Shown: positions 1 through 13,171 of the stretch, piece after piece
How the letters are laid out: each line of letters opens with the position of its first letter
Position numbering within the stretch: the first letter of the stretch is position 1
Assembly: GCF_016808095.1 (NCBI RefSeq)
Contig: NC_068975.1
Coordinates: 5,819,501 to 5,883,500 of the forward strand
Source of the DNA: Vigna angularis
Lineage: Eukaryota > Streptophyta > Magnoliopsida > Fabales > Fabaceae
DNA length: 64,000 nt
Reading direction: 5' to 3'
Position numbers and translations under genes: made by a program
The notes under the pieces: model-generated
What the model saw: only the letters and a program-made list of their open reading frames with translations
Database searches by the model: none
What the model was told of the DNA's origin: nothing

Positions 1-217
1 GATGAACTTTTTGAGGTATTAAACTTATTTTAAGAATGTAACATCTTTTTAAACACGTGTGAAAGAATAAGTGGGTTGTTTCATAGCATATTGGTGTCTA
101 AAGTAAGATTTAAAGACTATTTTTTAGTTATATTTCATCTTATATAAAGAAATGAATAAACTTATAGCTTACACGGTAAAGGAAACTATATTTGATGAAT
201 TTTGGTGTTATTTTAAA

Positions 218-590
218 GGATTAAATATATTTTTATCCCTTAACTTTTAGTGAAAATTGGAATTAGTTCTTTTTTAAAATTTTGACCTAATTCAGTCTTC
301 TAACTTTAGAAATGTATGAATTTAGTTCTTTTAACCAAATTTTGTTAATTTTAATTGATATTTCAAACGCGTTTTTCAGTTAACATTGAAGGAAAGATGT
401 GTCAAACAGTGTAAACAACCCAAATGCTATCATGAAACCTGCTTGAAACATCAAATAAACCTAAAAAATTTAGTTAAAAGGACTAAATTCATACATTTCT
501 AAAGTTTGGAAACTAAATTAAACCAAAGTTTTGAAGAAGGACTAATTCCAATTTTTAGTGAAAGTTAAGGGATAAAAACATATTTAACCC
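218..590. mobile_element. MULE-type MITE (373 bp) with 9-bp TSD
   Basis: The two ends are inverted repeats of about 110 bp. The left begins GGATTAAATAT and the right ends CATATTTAACCC. The element is flanked by the perfect 9-bp duplication TATTTTAAA at 209-217 and 591-599, the size typical of Mutator-like elements. There is no coding sequence, so it would depend on a transposase supplied elsewhere. Its termini resemble those of the larger element at 35676-36890. Confidence 0.85.
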
Positions 591-903
591 TATTTTAAAT
601 AATACTGATAAATCTTTACTTTATCGGCTAAAAAGATGGAAGATAGGAAGAAGAAATAAACAGTTAAAAAATTATGAACAACAAATATGAATGGTGGAAA
701 CAGAATACATGATAAATAGTTTAGTACCTTAAAAGCATTGTATCATGGCATATCTGTCCCTGCACAATAATGCTGATGCAATTGACTGTGGAATTTGGAT
801 TTTGGACACATTATGGTGAAGGGTCACAGAAAATTTTGACATTTTTTGAAAGTGTAGCTGGCATTAACATTTATATTCTGACCTTTTGTTTTGGTTCTTG
901 CAG

Positions 904-987
904 ATCGCAAATTCTAGTAGTGGGAACATTTTTAGTTTGTTTCCTTCTACTGATCAATGTGATGGCTCTGCAACTTTGCAGGCTTAG
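904..987 (+). CDS. Possible terminal exon of an unidentified host gene
   Basis: A pyrimidine-rich tract ending TTCTTGCAG looks like a good 3' splice site. It is followed by 27 sense codons and a TAG stop at 985-987. The predicted peptide starts IANSSSGNIF and is rich in serine. No upstream exon could be identified with confidence, and I do not recognise the protein. The 77-aa open frame that overlaps here in another phase lacks family features. This may be a chance splice-like site in AT-rich DNA. Confidence 0.25.
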   Translation: MANSSSGNIFSLFPSTDQCDGSATLQA

Positions 988-2327
988 CCATTACCTAGGT
1001 TGATGATGATTCGATTGCACATGCAATATAATTAAACAGAAATTAATTATGTTTTTGTTTCCAAAATTTGGAATATATTTGACTTTAATTTTTTAAAATT
1101 TTAAAAGATACAGTTTCACTTTTTTTTAATTTATTATTCAGAAACTAAGAATAGTTTATAAATCAATTTTTTTTTCAAATTTAGTGTCTAGAGATTGGAA
1201 ATATGTTTATTTAAATTTTAAGCAGTAAAGTAGCTTTTTAATTTTAAATTTAGAGGAGTAAAATTGTTCAGCTCAAATTCTGTGAGTTAAAACTATGATT
1301 AAGAGAAAGAAATATTTGACTCATTAAGGACGTACAAACCAAATTTGAATAACTGTACTTTATAATAATTAAATGATAAATCAATGGGAGCACAAATAAA
1401 GTTTATTAAAAGAAAAAAGACAAGCTGAATTGAGGTCATTGATAGTTTGTACCCACAGATTTCATTGTTCTAATGGAAATTTTATTGTTAAAACGTGTGG
1501 CTTTTAGTTTCAATTATTGGAATTTAGTAGTGCTGTGTAATAATACATTAATTGAAGAATAATTTGTTACCAATTAAAACATTAACACTAAAAGTTATTA
1601 AAACCAAAGACAAAAAATATGCTTTTGATTGAGAAAATTCTTTGTCATTTATGTCTTAACAAATATTTTAAAATATCACGACCCTTAATTACAATTGAGT
1701 CCATTTATGTACCTTTATTAATTAGTTAGTAAATGGGAATTAAGGTATAGTGTGCATTACCTTTTGTATGCCTATCAAATTATGATCCAAAATCCAGCTT
1801 TAAGAGAAAATTTTCAATACATATTTATAAGTTTAATCAAAAAGATATTACAACAATTTACAATTTTAATTAACTTAAGAAAGTATTTCATATTATGTTT
1901 AATTTTAAACTTTTTCTATAACAAGTAATGTATATAACATTTATTAATAATTTTTGTCCTTTTACATAAAGTCTACGTAAGAAACAAAAATGAGTTTTTT
2001 ACTGACAAATATTTATGATATTTAAAATAAATATTAATTATAATTAATGTGATTTAAAGTATAATGTATATTTAGTAAGTTTTTAACTTATGCATTAAAT
2101 ATACAGGAATATTTGTCTCTTTTCACATATTTAATTTATCGTAATAATTAAAGTTAATTTAAATTCATATTTTAATTATTATTTTGACTGTTTTTACATT
2201 AATTTTATTATTATTACTTGAATTCGCTCCTTTTTTTTCTTCAGCGAAAGTTTAAAAGAGAAAAAAAATGTTTATATAATTAATTTATATGATTTTAACT
2301 ATCTTAAATATTATAAAAAATCACAAA

Positions 2328-2358
2328 AACACACACACACACATATATATATATATAT
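2328..2358. repeat. (AC)n(AT)n compound microsatellite
   Basis: About 15 bases of alternating AC are followed by about 16 bases of alternating AT. Confidence 0.9.
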
Positions 2359-3610
2359 TATTGTGTTGACAAGATTAAATTAAGCATTCTCATTAAGTAA
2401 TAAAATTATAAAATCTTATATAACTTAAAACTACTTAGTACTTTATGAATTATTTTATTTAATATGATATATTTTTAGGTGAGTACTTAATTTATCTAAA
2501 TAGATTTTTCAAAACAACATTACATATTTAATAAGTTAGCTTAGTAAATTTCACAAGCTAACAAAATGTACTCTATGTGAATTATTATTATTAAAAAAAA
2601 TATAAAGGAATTAGGGTGCCATTCTTTTATTATAAAAAATAGTACAATGTGCCAGAATGTTTTGACTGTGAAATCAGAGTTTTAAATTCCAATGGTCTGA
2701 GAGGGGTAATTTTGTCAATATTGTTTGACTAAACCTAATCTTTTTCTTACTCAAATAATTGCAACATTGGATTAAACAATTGAAACCTTTTTGGGAGTAT
2801 AATGATGGCTTTGGAGGCTGAAAAAGTCACCAATAGAGGAAGAAACACAAACTTTCATTTTAAGCATAACTTTTTTATTTAAGTATGACCCACACACAAC
2901 CATTCCAACTTTTCTTTCCTTTCCCAAAATTAATTTGCAACTCTTTTTAGATTAATATCTTAATCATCTTTATGGCAACATCACACTAATAAAAACTTTG
3001 TTTAAATCCTAATTTTGTCCCCAAATGACCCAAATTATTGAATTGTATTTAATTTCTTTATGCATGTTTAGACAAGCTTATCTTATCAAAATTTATAAGA
3101 ATAAAAATAAAAATAGAGGTCAATTTCTCTTACAAATTAAAATTAGTTGCTCAATGTTCTAATTATACTCGTTAAAAACTTAAAAAGAAGTGTTTATTAT
3201 TAAAAAAAAAAATTCCATGTTCCGTAACAAACATTCTCCTTTAATTTCTTCATTATTCTTACTGGTTAACACTTTTCAAAGTAGTTTATATATAAAAGCG
3301 ATTTTTTTATAAATATTAAAATTACTTGATTTAAAAAAATAATTTTGATTTCTGTATAAACTATTAATTTATACTCTTTTTCTTAAAAGAACTTCAAAAT
3401 AGTTATCCAAATGCTACGAGGACAACGAAACAAATTTGATAGGAAATATATATTCAATCTTATTTATACGAAAACTTATAAATTAATAATAAACATTGTA
3501 AGTAAGACTTGTATCTGATTTAAAATCAAAAGACTAGATAAAACTCAATGTACAGAAATAAAAATTGAATTACATTTACTTAAAAATATTCTCACCAATT
3601 AAGTTTATAT

Positions 3611-3618
<8 letters not shown>

Positions 3619-3666
<48 letters not shown>
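3619..3666. repeat. (AT)n microsatellite
   Basis: About 24 uninterrupted AT units form a long low-complexity tract. Confidence 0.95.
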
Positions 3667-3671
<5 letters not shown>

Positions 3672-5001
3672 TTAACTAATTGGTTCTTAAATTTAATTGA
3701 TTTTTCATGTTGTCACTTTAAGGTGATAAGTGCATTTTACCTCATTCTCATTTCACAAGGTCTAAATAAAAATAAAACACTTAAATCAGTATTGATGTCA
3801 AAGGTTAGGTGCATCTATTTTCTCCCATAATAAAACAAAAATGGTGAAATTTGGTGAGTGACATTGATTTGCTTTTAGATTTGTAATTAGGAATTTGAAA
3901 AGCAGTCAAGTCTAATTAGTCAAATTGTTTAACTTGCTAGAAAGTCAGTCTAAGCTTCAAAATTTTAAGTCTAATTTAATTATGGTTAATGCAACTCATT
4001 CAAAGACAGTTGGCCAGACTATTTTTACAAAAGGATAATTTATTTTATTAGTTTAGCGTAAGTGTACTTATCAAATCAGGTTGAATTTTAAGTTTAGGTT
4101 AAAAAATATTAATTAAAGATTTAAATATCAATTTAATTTTTCTTAAATGAAATTGTTATTAGTAATTGTTATTTTTTAACAGAAGCGTTTTGAAGAATTT
4201 TCGTTCACACATAATATTTTAAGAATTTTTTAATACTTATTTATCTTGCTAATTTTTTTATCAATAAAGAATAGTTAAATTTAAGTTTAAATACAATTTT
4301 AGTTACTATTTTCATATATTTTATTCAATTTGATTTTTTTAATAAATTCTTAATGTTTGTTAATTTGGTCATTTTTACTTATGATATTTAAATAGTTAAT
4401 AGAACCTTGCAAAAGGATGACACTGTTTGCATTATGTGTCTTGTATTTGCTTACATGTTCTTTTTATGTATGGTATAAGTTGGATTTTTTGTTTAATTGT
4501 GATTAGAGTGAAAATTGTTTTTAAGGTTTTTAAGAACATTCTTTATTTGTGCTAAATGGGGTTAACGACCTTAGAAAATATTGTGGTTCTGTCGATGTTG
4601 TGTGTAGATTCTAGGCATTTTCTTTTAAAATTGGAAGGGATTGATCATCGACAAGTTTAGTTGCAGTTCTTAATTTGTGATTGTCGGTTTCTATTGTGTT
4701 AGTATTTTGTTTTAGTGTTTAGGGTTTTCGTCAGTCTCAGTTTATTTTGTGGCCCCAAAATGTGGTGATATTGTCTTTGGCATGATGTGGATTGAATCAA
4801 TTTTTGTTTTCTTTGTTAATGAGTCACACATTGGCTTCCTACTATTTTAATTGAAAGTTTGTCATTTGTCGGTTGTTAGTTGAAAGTTTGGTCCCCCCTT
4901 TCTTTTAATTGTTTTTGAATATATAAGTGGTCCCCATTAACTTAAAGTATATTCATATTTGACTGGCTTTAAACTATATAACCATATACTATTTTTTTGG
5001 G

Positions 5002-7800
5002 ATGTTTGACAATAGATTCGATGTTGCGGTCTACTATGGTGAAATTATTGAAAATGATAGAGCATTTAAATATATTGGTGTGGAAACTACATCTTGGTCA
5101 TGCGACCTTAATAGATGGAATTACTTTGAAGTGTTAGGTTCACTTAAGGATATAAGATATATTACCGTTAAAGGTTGTGGTATTTTGTGGAAAGAATGTT
5201 ACACCTATTGTTTGATGATAATGGTGTAATTAATATGGTGAACATTGCCAAGTGTTGTGGCCATATTCACTTGTTTTTGATCCATGGTGTGGATGAACCA
5301 GAGGTAACAAAGAATGAATTAAATGAAGTTGGTTTCGTATGTGATGGAACTTTCGAGAGTGGAAATAGTAGTCATGTTAGCGATGCACCATAGGTTAAGG
5401 ATGGTGATGGGATTGGGGTTGAGGCTGAGGTTGGAGGTAATGATGTTGTGGGGACTGATGCCGTAAGTGAAAGTCAGCATGAGGGGGGAGGTGAGGTTGA
5501 TGAAGTGTATGGGTAGTATGATCAAGTGAAGGGTAAAAGTGATCATGTAGTGGAAGGTGAGGGTCATGAAGTGGATGTTGAGGTTGATCATCAAGTGAAG
5601 GGTGAGGTTGATCATGAAGTGGAGGTTCAGGCTGATCATGAAGTGAAGGTTGAGGCTGATGAAGTGGAGGTTGAGGTTGATCATGAAGTGGAGGTTCAGG
5701 CTGATCATGAAGTGGAGAGTGAGGTTGATGATAATGTGGAGATTGGGTTTGTCAGTGGAAGTAAGGACATTGAGTTTAGTAATAAGGAGGATAACACAAT
5801 GGATAAAGGTGCAGATGTGGATGTAAGACTTATGGACGTGAATAAAAATGTTGTCAGTGGTGTAGAGAACATTATAGAAGGCAATGTCGAAGTTGAAGTT
5901 GGTTTAAATGAAGAAGACTTCTTTGATGAAGACAATGAAACAATTAATGGTTAATATACCCAATCTAATTCAAATGATAGAGGATTGTCTGATGATGAGT
6001 GACATTCAGAAGACTTGGTGAGTGGGAAAGACACTGAAATTGACATAAGCGGATGAAACAACAAGATGTGGTCCATTTGGGACATTTTTTATGCCAAAAT
6101 CTATGGTTGAGTATAAATGGGAAGTGGGGACAACTTTTACAAACAAACATTAATTTAAGGCAGTTGTGAGTAGGGGTGGGCAAAATGAACTATATTGAAC
6201 TACAATATAAACTAAACTGAATTACTATGTATCTTAACCTATTTCTAAACTGCATTAATTTGAAACTAAACTACACTAATTTTGAACCAAATTATACTAA
6301 TTTTGATAATCAATTTGAGGCATAAGAGCATCTTAATACATGGTATAATAATTTCTTTGGAAGTACTTTAGATTCAATTAGAGTCCCTAGTAAAAAGCAG
6401 ATAATAAATTATTTATAAGTCATTCATTTAACATGACCATTTAATGTTGAAGCCATAAGCCATTTTCTATATAGATATTAAAACATAAGAAGCATGACAT
6501 GATGACAAACATTGAAACTCTGAAAAATTAGACAAAGAACTCAAGAAGAAGAAAAGAGTGGCATTGCAAATGTAGCTAACATGTTACTGAGGAACTAGAC
6601 ATTCATGTTAACACTACCTAATGGTCTTAAAATGCATAAAATAAATTATAAGAGCCAAAACTTTGGTCTTGTAAGTTCTTTCACAATCCTATTATTCCAT
6701 TTGATTTAGTGAGTCAATCACATTTCAGATGCCAACTAAGTGATGTGAAAAGTCAAACTTTATTGAACATGATTGCTTCTCCGTTTAGAAGGACTGAAGA
6801 TTATGCACATGAATTATTAAGATTTATCCTTGAATCTACACTTAAAGTGAAAGTGGAAGATGTGGACGACAAAACAATATTATAGAAATTTTATACTTGT
6901 TTGAAAGCATGCAAAGATAGTTTTGTGTCATGTAGACCTTATCGATTTGGATTAGTGCTTTTTGAAAGGAAAGCATGGGGTGACTTTTTAACTTTCGTGG
7001 GTCAAGATGTCAATAACCAAATGTTGCCACTAGCCTATATTGTTATTGAAATGGAGAAAAAAGAAAAATGGAATTTGTGTTTGGAGTTAATGATTGAAGA
7101 CTTTGGGGTCTTGAAGTATGTGGGTCATGCACATATATGTCTGACCAATAAAAGGTACTTCTATTCATTAATTTTTTTTATCATTATGTAACATTTTATG
7201 TTTGTTGTAAGACTGATTGACTATTGTGATCCTTAGGGTCTGTTGGCTACTATCCAAGAACTTTTACCTACTGCAGAGCAAAGATTTTGCATGCGACATT
7301 TGTATGCAAATTTTACAAAAACAATTTCAGGCCAAAAATTGAAAAATATTATGTGAAGGGTTGCTACAACCACAAACTCCCAAACTTGGGAAAGAGACAT
7401 GAGAAATATAAAATAAGTGAATGTCAATGCTTACAAATACCTCTATTCCCCTAAGGTAGTCTTTCACACTTAACAACACATTAACTAGCCTACTTATAAT
7501 TTTTCTTTCTTCCTCAAACATTTTTTTTAATTCATTGATGTAGGTTTTGGTCCATATCTAGATATACTAGTCGCACCATATATGACACACTTATCAACAA
7601 TATGAATGAAGCTTTCAATAATGTCATTATTGATGGAAGTAAATCGATTATAACCATTTTGAGGAACTTAGGCTTTACATGATGAAAAAGTGGCTACCAA
7701 GAAATTGAAGGTCACAACTTTACAAGGTTCAATTTGCCCAAGGATTCAAAACAAACTTAAAAAAGAATCACATATAATAAAACATGGAATCCCGAGCTAG
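5002..7800 (+). pseudogene. Mutator-like (MULE) transposase, decayed
   Basis: Four blocks of a MURA-type transposase survive in order. (1) At 5002-5390 is an N-terminal PB1-like domain, with motifs such as FDVAVYYGE and NRWNYFEVLG and, after a frameshift near 5200, MVNIAKCCGHIHLF. (2) At 5390-5954 is an acidic linker rich in EV and DH repeats. (3) At 6088-6180 is the start of the Mutator DNA-binding block (EYKWEVGTTF), with a stop after TNKH. (4) At 6720-7780 is the MULE catalytic region, with GQDVNNQMLPLAY, QELLPTAEQRFC and RHLYANF. Stops, frameshifts and about 500 bp of unrelated AT-rich sequence at 6180-6690 break the frame. The C-terminal SWIM finger was not found. No product is expected. 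Confidence 0.75.
5545..5740 (+). repeat. Degenerate in-frame repeats in the MULE acidic linker
   Basis: Units of about 18-24 nt built on GATCATGAAGTGGAGGTT encode alternating D-H-E-V-E-V residues. The opposite strand reads as an open frame of LHFMI-type repeats, which is a consequence of the repeat and not a gene. Confidence 0.7.
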
Positions 7801-7892
7801 CCAAATATTAAATTTTGTACAGTTTTTTTAAACTGCCACCTTTGACTTAGTCTTTTCTTTTTTTCATTATTATTACTTATATGTGTACTTAT

Positions 7893-10487
7893 TGTAAGAC
7901 CCTAGGAAATTGTGCTAATTAGGAAATAATGTGGTTATGAGACTTGAACATTATTGTTTGATAATTGATGTTTGATGATTACTTGTTTTCTAAAATTATA
8001 ATTATTATGTTTATTATTTAATGTTATTATTGATTAAGTGAAACATATGATTGATATATTATTATTTGAATGATCTGTGTAGTGTGTTGTTATTAATATG
8101 ATGTGTTGGATTAAAGGTAGAAGGATGATTCAGGATTGAATAAGTGTGGGCCAAATTCTAGAAAGAAAGAGAGTTAAGGTAAACTTTTAGTTTTAATTGT
8201 ATTTTGGGCCCAAGGGCAAAATAGTCATTTTACCTCATTAAATGGTGCAAAAATTAAATTATAGGGGTGTAGAAAGGAAAAGAATAAAAATAAAAAGCTG
8301 AAACAAAACAAAAAGGTTATGTGAATATTTGAAATATTTGGTGGTTGTTGATATATTAAATAATACATAAGATAAAAAAAAAACAAGAGAGGAAATCTTG
8401 GTCGTTTTACAGAATAAGTGACATATATTGTTTTAATTAAAAAGATAGAGATAGAATAGAAAAAGATAAAAAGGAGAAGAGTAAAAGGGGGCTACATATT
8501 ACTACCCTAAAAATGAAAACGAGAATTTGAGAGTTAAGGGAGAGAAGAGACGTTTTGTAAAAGAGAAGATGAAGAGCTACAGAAACCTTAGAGATTGGTG
8601 GTGTTTTAGAGTATAAAGAAAGCCCTAGGATTGGCCAAGGTATGGGAAACTTACCTTTGTTAATTATTGTATGTTATATGTGTTCTTGGTTATTTTGATT
8701 AATAATCCTTGTTGATATATGTTATATGATAATGATTATGGTTGTATGTTGCTCTTGTTGGCAAGGGTTTATGTATGCATGAGCATAGGGTTTATGTAAT
8801 ATTTGTGTTGGGTTCTCCCTATGAATGTATGTATGGTTGTTGGGTTATCCCAATGGAGGGTTTGACGCTAAGGGAGAATAAAGTTACGAGGCTTGAGGGT
8901 TTTCCATGCAAATGTATGTGTAAGGGTGTGGTAATAATCATATGCATTATAATTGTGTTGTTTGGGTTATAATATGTATAATTATTAAATTTGCATAATT
9001 CAAGTGTTGTGACGTATGTGTTTGAGTATGTTTACAAGGGTATGTGATGTTTGAATGCATGAATGATGTTTTGGGGGAGTTCCCTCATGATTTAGGGATG
9101 TTGCATGTGTGTTTACAGACTTGAATTATGTTCAGGGTGTGTTTCGTTTCATAGATAATCGATTATCGCTAAAGATAATCAATTATTGCATGTCGATATT
9201 AAGTTTGGTTGCGGAAATAATCGATTATCACTTACGATAATTGATTATCCCTTCTTGCGTGATGTTTCTGTGTGATTTTCACTAAGATAATCAATTATCA
9301 AAAGTGATAATCGATTATCAGTGTATTTGGTGAAAATTGGCGAATTTAATGAAGAATGGACGTGGTTCAAGCCTAGGAAGCAGTGGAACGCATTGGTACT
9401 CAAGTAATGAGAGTAATGGGCCAATTTAGGGTCAATTTTGACTTGTGATTGTAAATTAGAGGATGAATGAGTGTTGTGATGTATTGGAGTATGTGATTAA
9501 TGATCATGAGAGTGGAGAATAAGTCAACTACCTGTACTTTGTAAATCCTGGTACTATCTGCGGATAGGTGTTTCCTTTTGCCTTTTGTGGATTGGAAGGA
9601 TTATTCAGGTATTGAGCCTTCCTTGTGTGGGGGTGAAGGTGTCTTCCTTGTCCTTGTGTGGCAAGATTACATGTTCCTTTTTGGATTGTAGGACTACTTG
9701 AATGTATCTGTATGGGGAATCTACAGATGGGTTGTATGGGGAATCTACAGTCGGTGAGGTAAAGTACAAGAGTGTGACTGATTCTTTTCACTGTGGTGTT
9801 TATGGTATGGTGATGCTCATGGTGTTGTTCATGATTAGGATAGTCATGATGGTGGTGAATCTATGATGGTGATCATGGTATTTGAGATGCTCCAAGTGAT
9901 GCTACGTGATAACGGTGTTACTATAAGAGTATAGTAAGTAGTTAACATAGCTGCTAAGGAGTGGATAGACAAAAAGTCTATGTGTGAGATGTTAATGATG
10001 ACATCGAGGATCAAGTAATTCGTTTGATTGAATTGTTATGTTAGAGGACTAGGAATCTTATTGTTATTATTATTATGTATGGGGTGTTTCATTATTGTTG
10101 ATTTAATCAGTATGTTGATATTTTTTTAGTGGTAGCTTACCCATACATGTTGTGTGTGTGTATGTGAATGCGATGATCGTATAATGTGTGATGTTATACG
10201 TGAGCAGATGGTGTTGCAAATGGTGTTCAGTCATGATAGATTCGAGAGATAACAAGCGACAAACTTGGGATTTTATTTACAATTATTACTTTTGAACTTT
10301 AAGACAATGTAACGAGAGTTATTTTATTTCCTTCGTTATTTTTATTGGACACATGTTTTGGAACTATTATGTTTTATGCACGTTTAAATGATGAGGTTTT
10401 GAAAATATGTTTCTGGATTATGTTAAAGTTTTCAATTTTTACTTATTTTTGAATAACTTGTGACACCCTAGAAATTGAGGCGTTACA
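7893..10487 (+). mobile_element. 5' LTR of a Tekay-like Ty3/gypsy element (2595 bp)
   Basis: The LTR begins TGTAAGACCCTAG and ends GGCGTTACA. It is followed after three bases by a primer-binding site (TGGTATCCAAGCC, 10491 on), a mutated match to the usual methionine-tRNA site TGGTATCAGAGC. Long LTRs of this kind suit Tekay/Del chromoviruses. An array of six 14-bp palindromes lies at 9154-9319. The segment near 10130-10220 (GTAGCTTACCC, then TTATACGTGAGCAGATG) resembles equivalent parts of the LTRs ending at 24022 and 26097. No 3' LTR of this element remains, because the coding region ends in a junction at 13171. Confidence 0.8.
9154..9319. repeat. Array of six GATAATCGATTATC-type palindromes
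   Basis: Copies start at 9154, 9174, 9216, 9236, 9286 and 9306. Each is a 14-bp full or near palindrome of the form GATAATYRATTATC. They lie in two pairs 20 bp apart and a third pair also 20 bp apart, in the middle of the LTR. The even spacing suggests a binding-site array. The binding factor is unknown. Confidence 0.9.
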
Positions 10488-10490
10488 TTT

Positions 10491-10505
10491 TGGTATCCAA
10501 GCCTG
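10491..10505 (+). promoter_or_regulatory. Primer-binding site of the Tekay-like element
   Basis: TGGTATCCAAGCCTG lies three bases after the LTR end. It resembles the plant consensus TGGTATCAGAGC, complementary to the 3' end of initiator methionine tRNA, with changes at two or three positions. Confidence 0.7.
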
Positions 10506-10939
10506 GTTTTCGAAAAACATTTGGGGCTTTTGGGGAGTGAGCTCGTTTAACTTTTGTTGTGTAATTGTCTGAATTGCATGTGTAAGTGTATGACTGTGAT
10601 AATTACATGTGTATGTGTATATATGTGTTAATTGCATGCTTATGTGTATGATTGTGTGGATTTAAGTGTTTATATGCATGAATTGTTGTGTAGATCTTCT
10701 TATGGATGAGTTTCAAAGTGTTGTAAATATGTTATGACTACTTGTTGTATTTTCCTTGTTAGAGTTGTGTTATGTTTGATCTTGTTTGTTTAAATTATTG
10801 TCTTGCCTATAATATAATGTGCATAGTTGAACATGACCATAACACCAAGCCTTCTATTTAAGTTCTATGGGAACTTAGATAGTCTTTGCCACATGTTGTG
10901 AGTTGAAGGAACTCGACCAATTCGGTTTGTGTTGGATGT

Positions 10940-13171
10940 CTACTAGAGGTAGCAAGACAGATCCAAATCTAATCTGGTATGTCTACCACTTGAGGGGTTA
11001 AACATAATTTTGGGAATGGATTGACTGATAACCAATGAGGTTCTCATTTATTGTGGAAAGCAAAAGGTTATCTTTCTAGAGAAGGAACAAATGCAGACAA
11101 TGTCGTCTCGTGAAATTTTGCAGGATATTCGGGAAGGAGCTACATTTTTTGTGGTGATTGCAATCGAAACGAAGAAAAGTGCAGAAGAGCAGATTGTGGG
11201 TATACTTGTTGTGGAAGAGTTTGCTTATGTATTTCCAAATGAAGTACTAGGATTGCCACCCAGTCGGGAGGTTGACTTTGCACTAGACTTGGTGCCTAGA
11301 GTAGGATCAATGTCTATGGTCCCTTACTGGATGGCTCAAGCTGAGGCGACAGAGCTTAAGAAACCAATAAAAGAGTTGTTGGAAAAGAAGTTTGTTTGAC
11401 CAAGTGCATCACCATGAGGAGCTCTAGTGTTGGTGATTCCAAACACTAAGAAAGTCTTTGAGGTGTACTATGATGCGTCATATCAAGGATTGTCATGTGT
11501 ACTAATGCAAGGAAAGAAACCAGTGGCATATGCATCTTGTTAATTGAAGGTACATGAGAAGAATTATCCGACACATGATATGGAGTTAGCTGCGGTGGTG
11601 TTTGCTTTAAAGACATGGAGGCATTATCTATATGAGGCATGTTTTCAAGTCTTTAGTGATCACAAGAGTCTGAAATACTTGTTCGATCATCAGATGGAGT
11701 TGAATATGTGTCAGAGAATATGGATGAAGTATTTGAAAGACTACGATTTTGAATTGTAGTACCATCTAGGTAAGACAAATGTTGTTTTCGATGCTTTAAG
11801 TAGGAAGAAAGTTCAAATGGCAACCTTAATGGTAAATGAGTTAGAGTTGATTGAGAAGTTACGATATATGAATCTAGGAGTATAGGTGAAAGAAGGTCAT
11901 ATCTGGTGTAGTTACTTATCTATGACTAGTGACTTCTTGAAACAGATAAAGACAAAACATATGGTGGACTAGGAGTTGCGACACATAGTTGGACTTTTGG
12001 GTACTGATCAGGCCAAGGATTCAGTCCTAAGTGATGATGGTATTCTTCGGTTCAAAAGTAGGATATGTGTTCCAACGAAGTCGGAGTTAAGAAAAATGCT
12101 TCTAGAATAAGGTCATAAGAGTCGTCTTAGTATACAACCTGATATGACTAAGATGTACAAGGATTTGAAGGATTCGTTCTAGTGGAGTGGAATGAAGAAA
12201 GATGTGGCTGAGTTTGTATCATCATGTTTGGTTTGTTAGAAGGCAAAAGTGGAACATCAAAGACCGGAAGGAATGTTACAATAGTTAGAAATACCTTAAT
12301 GGAAATAGGACAGTATATGTATGGATTTTGTAACTTATTTGCCTAGATCATCGAAAGGACATTATTCTATTTGGGTAATTGCGGACATGTTGACCAAGTG
12401 TGTTCACTTTTTGCCAATAAATCAATGAATGTCATTAGAGAAGTTGGTGGAGTTGTATATACGTGACATAGTACTGGTGCATGGAGTACCCGCAAGTATT
12501 GTTTCGGATAGAGATCCGAGGTTTACATCAAGATTTTGGCAGACTTTGCAGAAAGCTTTAGGTACGTAGTTAAGGTTGAGCTCGACTTATCATCCTCAAA
12601 CTGACGGATAATCTGATAGAACCATTCAATCTTCAGAGGATTTGTTGAGGGCATGTATTTTGGATCATCTTGGAAGTTGGAGTGAGATTTTACCTTTGCT
12701 TGAGTTCACCTATAACAATAGTTATCATTCTAGCATTAGGATGACACCTTTTGAAGCTCTGTATGGAAGGAGATGTCAGAGACTATTATGTTGGTTTCAG
12801 GATGGAGAATCAATGACTATAGGTCCGGAGTTGTTACAACAGACTATTGACAAGGTGAGAATGATTCAAGAACGAATGAAGGCAACTTGTAGTAGGCATA
12901 AGTCTTATGTTAACCAAAGAAGGAGATCATTGGAGTTTGAAGTTGGAGATCATGTGTTTATGCGAGTGACACCAAAAGAGGGGGTTGGGAGGGCTATTAA
13001 GTCAAGGAAGTTGTCACCAAAGTTTATTGGGCCATATCAAGTGCTTAAGAGGATTGGTTCAGTAGCTTATGAGATAGCGCTATCACCTCGGTTGGGAAAC
13101 TTGCATAATGATTTTCACGTGTCTCAGTTGAGGAAGTATGTGCTAGATCCAACTCATGTGTTAGAGGTGGA
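10940..13171 (+). pseudogene. pol: Tekay-like gypsy pol: protease end, RNaseH, integrase; RT deleted
   Basis: No gag is recognisable. From about 10975 the C-terminal protease/RT linker appears (CLPLEGLNIILGMDW in shifted frames), then REILQDIREGATF and VFPNEVLGLPPSREVDF of the RT N-terminus at 11091-11399. The coding then jumps near 11455 to RNaseH ([40 protein letters not shown]), so the RT palm is missing. Integrase follows: an HHCC remnant near 12100-12240, then [23 protein letters not shown] and the E of the SSEDLLRAC block near 12640. The last 209-aa open frame (12642-13271) holds the integrase C-terminus (FIGPYQVLKRIG, FHVSQLRKYV). Its final 30 or so residues are encoded by foreign LTR sequence. 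Many stops make it non-functional. Confidence 0.85.

Larger units (their letters stand above)
600..4900. other. AT-rich intergenic DNA
   Basis: I see no convincing gene across this stretch apart from the possible terminal exon at 904-987. It holds homopolymer runs and two microsatellites, listed separately. From about 4275 the sequence GTTTAAATACAATTTTAG resembles a legume MULE terminus. It could be the left end of the decayed MULE downstream, but I found no matching right end. Confidence 0.5.

Noticed and set aside
5319..5935. Minus-strand open frames rich in LHFMI repeats
   Set aside because: They are the antisense of the acidic repeat region of the MULE transposase remnant.
9154..9319. 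Regularly spaced repeats as a CRISPR array
   Set aside because: The units are short AT palindromes inside a plant LTR, with 6-36 bp between them and no cas genes.
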